NCBI GenBank assembly: GCA_036375275.1 | Contig: DASUSF010000231.1 | Span: 1-6,485 of the forward strand | Direction of reading: 5' to 3' | DNA: 6,485 nt | DNA from: DASUSF01 sp036375275 | GTDB lineage: Bacteria > Pseudomonadota > Alphaproteobacteria > Geminicoccales > Geminicoccaceae | Shown here: in pieces, positions 1 through 5,259 of the stretch | Layout: each line of letters begins with the position of its first letter | Numbering within the stretch: the stretch's first letter is position 1 | The notes under the pieces: model-generated | What the model saw: only the letters and a program-made list of their open reading frames with translations | Told to the model about the DNA's origin: nothing | Databases searched by the model: none | Translations under genes and position numbers: made by a program

Positions 1-1021
1 CCTCGGCGAAGCGAGCGACCGCATCCGGCCACTCCCGGAGCCCGTTGCGGGCTGCCCGGGCGCCGCACCGGAGGCGCGCCCGCAGGTCCCGGCCGGTCAG
101 CACGCGCGCCAGAGCCTCCTCCAGCGCTTCCGGATCGTCCGCCCGCACCAGGAGGCCGGCACTTTCCGGGACGGTGTCCGAGATCGCGCCGGCCCGGGTG
201 CTGACGATCGGGAGGCCAGAGGCGAGCGCCTCCTGGAGGGCCATGCCGTAGCCCTCGTGCCGGGAGGGGAGCACGAACAGATCCGCCGCCGCGTAGAGCC
301 GGTCGAGCCGGTCGGCCGCGACCTCGCCCGCGAACTCGACCCGCTCCGACATCCCCGCCGCCTCGACCATCGCGCGGAGGCAGCCGGCGGTCCGGGGCTC
401 GCGGGTCGCGCTGCCGACGAGCGTCAGTCGCCACGGCAGGGCCTGGAGCCGCCCGAGCGCCGTCAGCAGCAGGTCGTGACCCTTGCGCGGGATCAGCGCG
501 CCGACCGAGAGGAGATGCGGCGGGTGGCCGTCCGCGGGCGCGCACCGGCGACGCTCGGTGCCCGGCTCGACCACGCCGATCCGTTCCGGCGCGACGCCGA
601 GATCCGCTACGTCCCGTGCGGTCCGGCGGCTGGTGACGATCACCCGCGCCGCGTGCCGGAGCATGGTCCGCTCGAGCTCGCCAAGCCACCGCGCCCGCTC
701 CGGCGGATGGCCGCTCTCGAGGGCCAGAGGATGGTGCACCAGCGCGATCCAGAGCGGCGGCAGGTCGCCCATGCAGCCCTCGAAGGCCGGCAGCGCAAGG
801 CCGTCGATCACGCTCCGGCCGGCCCCCGGTAGCGCCGGGACGGTCGCCGCCGCCGCCGTCCGGGCCACCTCGTCGGCCATGGGAAAGCTTCCCGGAAGCT
901 CGTGCACCACCACCCGCCGCCCGGACGCGGCGAGCCCCGCCACGATCCGCCGGTCGTAGATGTAGCCGCCGGAGATCTGGCCGAGCGGCCCCGGCACCAC
1001 GACGTGCACCGCGTCCGTCAT
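1..1021 (-). CDS. Glycosyltransferase family 4 (GT-B fold), 3' end beyond window
   Basis: The reading frame is open for 340 residues from an ATG at 1021 to the left edge, so the C-terminus is missing. The protein has a GT-B glycosyltransferase plan. The N-terminal half starts with a beta strand (VHVVVPGP) and a glycine-rich acceptor-side loop, GQISGGYIYDRR, at residues 14-25. The C-terminal donor-binding half has GALIPRKGHD (174-183) and LPSRHEGYGMALQEALASG (251-269), which contains the EX7E motif of retaining GT4 enzymes (E256 and E264). It presumably moves a sugar from a nucleotide-sugar donor to an acceptor; neither can be read from the sequence. No signal peptide or membrane segment is evident. 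The start codon overlaps the stop of the upstream pterin-synthase-like gene by 4 bases (ATGA, 1018-1021), so it is the last visible gene of a coupled four-gene operon. The family is secure, the substrate unknown. Confidence 0.9.
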   Translation of the reverse strand, partial: MTDAVHVVVPGPLGQISGGYIYDRRIVAGLAASGRRVVVHELPGSFPMADEVARTAAAATVPALPGAGRSVIDGLALPAFEGCMGDLPPLWIALVHHPLALESGHPPERARWLGELERTMLRHAARVIVTSRRTARDVADLGVAPERIGVVEPGTERRRCAPADGHPPHLLSVGALIPRKGHDLLLTALGRLQALPWRLTLVGSATREPRTAGCLRAMVEAAGMSERVEFAGEVAADRLDRLYAAADLFVLPSRHEGYGMALQEALASGLPIVSTRAGAISDTVPESAGLLVRADDPEALEEALARVLTGRDLRARLRCGARAARNGLREWPDAVARFAE

Positions 1022-1434
1022 CCGGCGAGATCGACCTCGAAGCTGGCCCAGGCGACGTGGGACTCCCTGAGGGTCACCCGGAGGGAATGAAGCGTCCCCA
1101 CGGCGCCCTCGCCGAGCACGCCGGACTCGATCCGTCCGACCACCCGAAGCGCGATGAACCGGGCCAGCTCCTCGGTCGTGGTGTTGACGCCGGCGAAATC
1201 CTCGACCTCGTCCAGGTTCCGGTAGTTCAGCGGCGCGAGCGTGTCCTTCAGCAGCTCGCCGAGGCGCCCGATGTCGGCGACCACGCCATCCCGGTCGAGA
1301 TCCCTGCGACGAAGCTCGAGGTCGACCACGTAGGTCGCCCCATGGAGGCGCTGGGCGGGGCCGAACATCGCGCCGCGGAAGCTGTGGGCGATCATGAAGT
1401 GATCGCGGACAGTGAGACGGAACATGATCGTCAT
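1018..1434 (-). CDS. 6-pyruvoyl-tetrahydropterin synthase/QueD-like protein with substituted active site
   Basis: This 138-residue protein has the length and core pattern of the PTPS/QueD (tunnelling) fold: DHFMIAHSF at 11-19, RLHGATY at 29-35, VVADIGRL at 51-58, NTTTEELA at 84-91 and a terminal RESHVAWASFE at 123-133. Canonical enzymes bind zinc through three histidines, two of them in an HGH motif, and use a Cys plus an Asp-His pair. Aligned by eye, H17 and H31 are kept, the second His of HGH is A33, the catalytic Cys is A27, and the LDH segment reads LNY (N70, Y71). E124 may match the conserved C-terminal Glu. It is therefore unlikely to be an ordinary QueD or PTPS and may act on a related pterin or pyrimidine, or be non-catalytic. 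I chose the ATG at 1434 because it overlaps the dehydrogenase stop as ATGA (1431-1434) and because the in-frame sequence upstream, to 1608, is Pro/Arg/Ala-rich and unlike the family. A second ATG three codons later is possible. Confidence 0.85.
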   Translation of the reverse strand: MTIMFRLTVRDHFMIAHSFRGAMFGPAQRLHGATYVVDLELRRRDLDRDGVVADIGRLGELLKDTLAPLNYRNLDEVEDFAGVNTTTEELARFIALRVVGRIESGVLGEGAVGTLHSLRVTLRESHVAWASFEVDLAG

Positions 1435-2414
1435 CCAGGGGGTTCGCGGTACGTGATCACCTGGCACATGACCGGCCGGCGAGCGTCGGCGAGCTCTGCC
1501 ATCACCTCCGGCAGGCGCTCGAACGGCTCCGGCGGCTCCAGGAGATGGTCGAACACCGGGTCGGCCAGGAGCCGGAGCGCGAGGTCGAGGCGGCCGGCAC
1601 GTGTCCACCGCGGCCGGCGCTCCTCCGGCAGATGCCCGACCTGGCTGGAGCGGAGGGTCAGCCGGCGGTCGTGGAACGCCCCTCCGAGCGGAACCTGGAC
1701 GGTGCCTGAGCCGTACCAGCTCATCTCCAGGACCGTCGCTTCGGAGCCCGCGATCCGGAGCGCTTCCTCGAGCCCGGCAGCGGTGGCGCTGGCATGCACC
1801 ACGAGATCGGCATCCCGCGCCAGCTCGCCCGGCGCGGCCACGTCGAGCTCGAGGCCGCGGAGGCGCGCCGCCCGCTCCGGGTCGACCTCGACCACGCCGA
1901 CCCGGGCGCCGGGATGGCGCGCCGCGAGCAGCGCGATCGACGCGCCGATCACGCCGCCGCCGACGACGACGAGCCGGTCCCCGACCCGGACCGGGGCGTC
2001 CCAGAGCGCATTGACGGCGGTCTCAAGGTTGGCCGCGAGCACCGCCCGGGCATCGGGCACCATATCCGGGATCGGGCGGAGCGCGCTCGCCGGCACCACG
2101 AAGCGGTCCTGGTGCGGATGCAGGCAGAACACGCGCCGGCCGATCCAATCCGGATCACCGGCCTCGACCACGCCGACGGCGCTGTAGCCGTACTTGACCG
2201 GGAACGGGAACCCGCCGGCCTGGAACGGCGCCCGCATGGTCGAGCGTTGCTCCTCCGGCACCTCGCCCCTGAAGACCAGGGTCTCGGTGCCCCTACTGAT
2301 CCCGCTCGCGGCGGTGCGGACCAGCGCCTCTCCCGGGCCCGGCGCCCGCACGGCCTCCGGGCGGATCTCGCCGCGACCCGCCGCCACCGTCCAGAAAGCG
2401 CGCGCGTCAGGCAC
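1431..2414 (-). CDS. Medium-chain dehydrogenase (MDR), BchC-like, zinc ligands missing
   Basis: This 327-residue protein has the two-domain MDR layout: a GroES-like N-terminal half, a Rossmann fold with VVGGGVIG (150-157) and an acidic residue after the second strand (VGVVEVDPE), then a short C-terminal lobe. It probably oxidises or reduces a small molecule with NAD(P)H. Zinc alcohol dehydrogenases have a catalytic Cys in the segment read here as SGISRGTE (37-44) and a GHE motif where this protein has KYGYSAVG (74-81). Both zinc-ligand positions are changed, and no structural-zinc Cys cluster is seen. SGISxGTE also occurs in BchC, the bacteriochlorophyllide dehydrogenase, but no photosynthesis genes are visible here. 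I chose GTG at 2414: GAGG lies 9 bases upstream, it overlaps the reductase stop by 8 bases, and the translation ahead of it (to an ATG at 2510) is low-complexity shadow of the reductase. It is the second gene of the leftward operon. The fold is secure, the substrate unknown. Confidence 0.88.
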   Translation of the reverse strand: MPDARAFWTVAAGRGEIRPEAVRAPGPGEALVRTAASGISRGTETLVFRGEVPEEQRSTMRAPFQAGGFPFPVKYGYSAVGVVEAGDPDWIGRRVFCLHPHQDRFVVPASALRPIPDMVPDARAVLAANLETAVNALWDAPVRVGDRLVVVGGGVIGASIALLAARHPGARVGVVEVDPERAARLRGLELDVAAPGELARDADLVVHASATAAGLEEALRIAGSEATVLEMSWYGSGTVQVPLGGAFHDRRLTLRSSQVGHLPEERRPRWTRAGRLDLALRLLADPVFDHLLEPPEPFERLPEVMAELADARRPVMCQVITYREPPG

Positions 2415-3228
2415 CGAAACGGGCCTCGAAGAGGACGTCGTCGCCGAGCATGAAGCGCCGGCACGGCGGGCGGAGCGCCTCGGCGACGCTGCCGATCGCC
2501 GGCAGCCCAAGGCCCCGGCGCCCCGAGCCGAGGATCACCGGCGCGATCGTGATCTGCAGGCGGTCGAGGCAGCCGGCAGCGAGGAAGCGCGAGACCGTCA
2601 CGCCGCCGCCCTCGATGAAGATCCGCCTCAGGCCCGATGCCGCCAGGCGCTCGAGCATGGCCGGCGGGCTCGCCGCCTCCCGCCGGTCGAGGTCGATCAC
2701 GTCGACGCCGGGCGGCGCCGGCACGTCGTTGCCGGCGCGCCTGAGAACCACCGTCGGCGCCTCGCCGTCGGCGAAGACCGCGTGGCCGGGGCCGAGACGG
2801 CGATCGAGATCGAGGACGACCCGGGTCGGGTTCCGTCCCTCGACCTCGCGCACGGTGAGCTTCGGGTCGTCGGAGGCGATGGTGGCGCCGCCGACCAGCA
2901 CGGCGTCGAACAGCGCCCGCATGCGATGGTTGTGCAGCACGTCCTCGGGCCCCGTGATCCAGCGGGAATCGCCGTGGCCGAGGGCGATCCGACCGTCCAG
3001 GCTCTGGCCGAGGTGGGCCACGACGAAGCGCCCGCCCGGACGCGCCGCGGCGAGCGGGTGGTAGAGCGCGAGGAGCTTCCGCGCCTCGGGCGCCCCCAGC
3101 TCCCGGGCGCGCTCCAGGCCGGCGCGATCCGGCCGAGCGTGATCGCCCGCCGGCGCTCTGCCGGCCAGCCTGAGCAGCGCCCGCCACGCCTCGCCCTGAT
3201 CCACGATCTCCTTTCCCAGCGCCTGCAT
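2407..3228 (-). CDS. RibD C-terminal-type reductase, no deaminase domain
   Basis: This 273-residue protein has the dihydrofolate-reductase-like fold of the RibD reductase domain. Visible hallmarks are VVAHLGQSLDGRIA (69-82), ITGPED (91-96), the LVGGATIASDDPKLTVR stretch (111-127), a TRVVLD strand (135-140) and IEGGG (205-209) near the NADPH site. Known members reduce the ribosyl side chain of the riboflavin pyrimidine intermediate to ribityl using NADPH. The N-terminal zinc deaminase domain of bacterial RibD, with its HAE and PCxxxGxxxxC motifs, is absent; about 65 unassigned residues precede the fold instead. The enzyme could act on the non-deaminated GTP cyclohydrolase II product, as the archaeal and yeast reductases do, or on another substrate. 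It heads the leftward operon and diverges from ribA. The start is uncertain: ATG at 3228 lacks a Shine-Dalgarno, while GTG at 3204 has AAAGGAG only 3 bases upstream. Confidence 0.88.
   Translation of the reverse strand: MQALGKEIVDQGEAWRALLRLAGRAPAGDHARPDRAGLERARELGAPEARKLLALYHPLAAARPGGRFVVAHLGQSLDGRIALGHGDSRWITGPEDVLHNHRMRALFDAVLVGGATIASDDPKLTVREVEGRNPTRVVLDLDRRLGPGHAVFADGEAPTVVLRRAGNDVPAPPGVDVIDLDRREAASPPAMLERLAASGLRRIFIEGGGVTVSRFLAAGCLDRLQITIAPVILGSGRRGLGLPAIGSVAEALRPPCRRFMLGDDVLFEARFGA
3208..3214 (-). promoter_or_regulatory. Shine-Dalgarno-like AAAGGAG inside the reductase 5' end
   Basis: On the minus strand AAAGGAG falls within codons 5-7 of the reductase read from 3228, three bases before an in-frame GTG at 3204. 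No comparable purine run precedes the ATG at 3228. The spacing is shorter than usual, so it may mark the true start at 3204 or be chance. Starting at 3204 would remove eight residues and leave all recognised motifs intact. Confidence 0.3.
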
Positions 3229-3286
3229 GTCCGGGATCAGACCACTCTACGCACGCCAGCGCCACCCGGACGTCCCGCGACCGAGC

Positions 3287-3315
3287 TTGAACGCCTCGCC
3301 AGCTGAGCCATATTC
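3287..3315 (+). promoter_or_regulatory. Possible ribA promoter
   Basis: TTGAAC (3287-3292) and ATATTC (3310-3315) are separated by 17 bases. The first matches five of six bases of the TTGACA -35 consensus; the second is a weak -10, but it is among the few AT-rich runs in this region. Transcription starting near 3322 would give a leader of about 85 bases before ribA. The assignment is by pattern only. No equally good promoter was found for the divergent reductase operon, which must also start in this region. Confidence 0.35.
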
Positions 3316-3320
3316 GGCAC

Positions 3321-3390
3321 GACGGCCCGACAAGCTTCCTCATCATGACCCGATCGGGGCCTTGGCGCGTAGAAGAGGCTCGGGGCCGTC
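3321..3390 (+). promoter_or_regulatory. Structured leader upstream of ribA
   Basis: GACGGCCC (3321-3328) and GGGCCGTC (3383-3390) form a perfect 8-base inverted repeat, and the second arm ends two bases before the ribA ribosome binding site. Between them lies the palindrome CCCGATCGGG (3349-3358). CGGGGCC occurs twice (3355-3361 and 3381-3387), so the first arm could pair with either copy, giving alternative folds. The FMN riboswitch core seen before many riboflavin genes was not found. It could be an RNA control element or a DNA operator, or be chance in GC-rich sequence. Confidence 0.3.
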
Positions 3391-3392
3391 AC

Positions 3393-3398
3393 AAGGAG
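3393..3398 (+). promoter_or_regulatory. ribA ribosome binding site, supports TTG start
   Basis: AAGGAG lies seven bases before TTG at 3406. The frame has an upstream stop (TAG, 3370-3372) and no ATG or GTG between that stop and the TTG. This makes TTG the well-supported start, and a rarer start codon suggests moderated translation. Confidence 0.8.
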
Positions 3399-3405
3399 AG
3401 GACCC

Positions 3406-4527
3406 TTGGGCCCAGACAACGAGGCGATCGCGGCATCGCTCGCCAAGGTGGCGCATGCGGTCGCCGACTTCCGCCGTGGCCGGTTCGTGCTGATCCAGGC
3501 CGAAAGCGGGTCTGCCCTGGTCCAGGCGGCCGAGACCGTGACCTCGGAGAGCCTCCGTACCCTGAAACGCATCGGCAACGGCAGCACCCGGCTCGCGCTC
3601 ACCGCGCGGCGGGCCGAGGCGCTCGCCTACCCGGCGAGCAGCGCCCTCGCCGTCACCCTCGACCTCGGCGCCTCGCCCGACGCCGACCAGGTCCTGGGCC
3701 TGGTCGATCCGATGGCCGATCCGCCGGCGAGCGCACGACCCGCCCTGGCTCCTGAGGACGCGCCCCCGGGCTCGGCTCCCTCCGGGGCGGTGCTCCTCTC
3801 CAAGCTCGCCCAGCTGCTGCCAGCGGCGATCTGCGTCCCGCTGACGGAGCGGAACGCGGAGCTGCGCGGCGCGGCGCTCCCGCGGGTGCCGGTCGAGGCG
3901 ATCGAGGCCTACCCTCGCCTCGCCGCCGAGAGCCTGAAGCCGGTCAGCGAAGCGCGGGTGCCCCTCGCCGCGGCGGAGAACACCCGCCTGATCGGCTTCC
4001 GCTCGGCCGACGGCGGCACCGAGCAGTTCGCGATCCTGATCGGCGATCCGGCCGGCCACCAGCCCACCCTCTGCCGGCTGCACTCGGAGTGCTTCACCGG
4101 CGATCTCCTGGGCTCGCTCCGTTGCGACTGCGGGCCCCAGCTGGAGCGGGCGCTCCGGCGGATGGGCGACGAAGGTCATGGCGTGGTGCTCTACCTCGCC
4201 CACGAGGGCCGCGGCATCGGCCTGATCAACAAGCTCCGCGCGTACCGTCTGCAGGACGCGGGGCTGGACACGGTCGACGCCAACCAGCACCTCGGCTTCG
4301 AGTCCGACGAGCGGAACTGGCGCGCCGCCGCGGTCATGCTCGGCCATCTCGGGATCGACCGGGTCCGCCTCCTCACTAACAATCCGCTGAAGGTCGAGGC
4401 GCTGAAGCGCGAGGGCGTGGAGGTGGTCGAGCGGATCCCGCACGCGATCGCCGCCAACGCCCACAACCGCGACTACCTGCTGACCAAGGAGCGCCGCTCG
4501 GGCCACATGCTGAGCGGTGCCGCATGA
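3406..4527 (+). CDS. ribA: GTP cyclohydrolase II with N-terminal RibB-like extension
   Basis: The enzyme opens GTP to 2,5-diamino-6-ribosylamino-4(3H)-pyrimidinone 5'-phosphate, formate and pyrophosphate, the first step of riboflavin synthesis. The catalytic domain (about 185-370) is complete: zinc cysteines C229, C240 and C242 in HSECFTGDLLGSLRCDCG, then HEGRGIGLINKLRAY (266-280), GFESDER (297-303) and LLTNNPLKVE (322-331). The 373-residue length is well above the roughly 200 of E. coli RibA. The extra N-terminus resembles the start of dihydroxybutanone-phosphate synthase (RibB), with a FRRGRFVLI strand at 22-30 and TRLALTARRAEAL at 61-73. It lacks the acidic DDEDRENEGDL-type catalytic segment, and a Pro/Ala-rich stretch follows (about 104-128). 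RibB activity is therefore not expected. Such extended RibA proteins are known in Alphaproteobacteria. The gene starts with TTG behind a good ribosome binding site, overlaps alaX by 4 bases and diverges from the reductase operon. Confidence 0.95.
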   Translation: MGPDNEAIAASLAKVAHAVADFRRGRFVLIQAESGSALVQAAETVTSESLRTLKRIGNGSTRLALTARRAEALAYPASSALAVTLDLGASPDADQVLGLVDPMADPPASARPALAPEDAPPGSAPSGAVLLSKLAQLLPAAICVPLTERNAELRGAALPRVPVEAIEAYPRLAAESLKPVSEARVPLAAAENTRLIGFRSADGGTEQFAILIGDPAGHQPTLCRLHSECFTGDLLGSLRCDCGPQLERALRRMGDEGHGVVLYLAHEGRGIGLINKLRAYRLQDAGLDTVDANQHLGFESDERNWRAAAVMLGHLGIDRVRLLTNNPLKVEALKREGVEVVERIPHAIAANAHNRDYLLTKERRSGHMLSGAA

Positions 4528-5219
4528 CCGACCTGCTGTTCCGCGACGACGCCTATGCCAGGAGCTGCGAGGCCGAGGTCCGCGCCGCGAACGGGGACGG
4601 CATCGAGCTCGACCGGACCGTGTTCTACCCCGCGGGTGGCGGGCAGCCCGGCGACCAGGGGATCATCGAGGCCGGGGACGCGCGCCTGAACGTGCTCGAC
4701 ACGGTGAAGGCGGGGGATTCCGGCGTCCTGCACCGGCTGGCGGGGGAGCCGCCGCCGGTCGGGACCATCGTCCGCGCCGAGATCGACTGGGCGCGGCGGC
4801 ACCGGCTGATGCGCATGCACAGCGCCCTCCATCTGCTGTGCGCGGCGGTCGCGCAGCCGGTGACCGGCGGCCAGATTGGCGACGGCAAGGGGCGTCTCGA
4901 CTTCGACGTCCAGGACGGCGCGCTCGACAAGGAGCGCATCCTCGAGCGGCTGCTGACGTGGGTCGAGGCCGACCGGGTGATCAGCGCGCGCTGGATCGAC
5001 GCGGATGATCTGGCCCGGCGGCCGGAGCTGGTGCGCACCATGTCGGTGCGCCCGCCGACCACCGGCGGCCGGGTCCGCCTGATCGAGATCGACGGCATCG
5101 ACCTCCAGGCGTGCGGCGGCACGCACGTGCGCAGCACCGGCGAGATCGGCGCCCTGGTGGTCGGCAAGATCGAGAACAAGGGCCGGCAGAACCGCCGGGT
5201 CAACCTCGCCTTCGCCTGA
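4524..5219 (+). CDS. alaX: AlaX-type alanyl-tRNA editing hydrolase
   Basis: This 231-residue protein matches the free-standing editing domain related to that of alanyl-tRNA synthetase, which hydrolyses Ser- or Gly-mischarged tRNA(Ala) in the cytoplasm. The beta-barrel N-terminal part contains FYPAGGGQPGD (34-44). The metal site is intact, with H99 and H103 in MHSALHLL and C187 and H191 in CGGTH, and the following STGEIG matches the family. The length is that of the longer AlaX forms without the C-terminal oligomerisation domain. The ATG overlaps the ribA stop as ATGA (4524-4527), so the two genes are probably co-transcribed and translationally coupled. No direct biochemical link to riboflavin is known to me. 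The gene ends 12 bases before the stop of the convergent MBL gene. Function is fairly sure; preference for Ser or Gly is not readable. Confidence 0.92.
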   Translation: MTDLLFRDDAYARSCEAEVRAANGDGIELDRTVFYPAGGGQPGDQGIIEAGDARLNVLDTVKAGDSGVLHRLAGEPPPVGTIVRAEIDWARRHRLMRMHSALHLLCAAVAQPVTGGQIGDGKGRLDFDVQDGALDKERILERLLTWVEADRVISARWIDADDLARRPELVRTMSVRPPTTGGRVRLIEIDGIDLQACGGTHVRSTGEIGALVVGKIENKGRQNRRVNLAFA

Positions 5220-5223
5220 GCGT

Positions 5224-5259
5224 CGGCCGGATCAGCGCCGGCGATAGAGCTTCCGGCCG
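5224..5259. terminator. Inverted repeat between convergent genes, possible terminator
   Basis: CGGCCGGA (5224-5231) and TCCGGCCG (5252-5259) form a perfect 8-base stem around a 20-base loop. The first arm sits in the 12-base gap between the alaX stop and the MBL stop; the second lies within the last codons of the MBL gene. The position suits a bidirectional terminator, but no T-run follows on either strand, and short GC palindromes are common at this base composition. Confidence 0.3.

Noticed and set aside
1435..1608. N-terminal extension of the PTPS-like protein to the ATG at 1608
   Set aside because: The added 58 residues are Pro/Arg/Ala-rich, unlike the family, and lie inside the dehydrogenase gene; the ATGA overlap at 1431-1434 fits a start at 1434.
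257..2187. Plus-strand open frames opposite the glycosyltransferase, PTPS-like and dehydrogenase genes
   Set aside because: All translate to Arg/Pro/Ala-rich sequence without motifs, while the minus strand carries overlapping genes of known families.
3240..3330. Possible tRNA on the minus strand (TGGCTCAGCTGG and GTTCAAGC look like D and T arms)
   Set aside because: The two elements are too close together to leave room for an anticodon arm, and no acceptor stem pairs. Treated as chance.
1949..3346. 465-codon minus-strand open frame across the reductase and dehydrogenase
   Set aside because: It is a second frame of two well-supported genes, and its translation is low-complexity Arg/Gly/Pro/Ser.
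3229..3405. FMN riboswitch upstream of ribA
   Set aside because: The conserved FMN aptamer core segments were not found in the leader on the plus strand or its complement.
3343..4506. Long minus-strand open frame (387 codons) antisense to ribA
   Set aside because: ribA has all family motifs in the other strand. The antisense translation is Arg/Gly/Glu-rich with no recognisable motif, as expected from GC-rich third positions.
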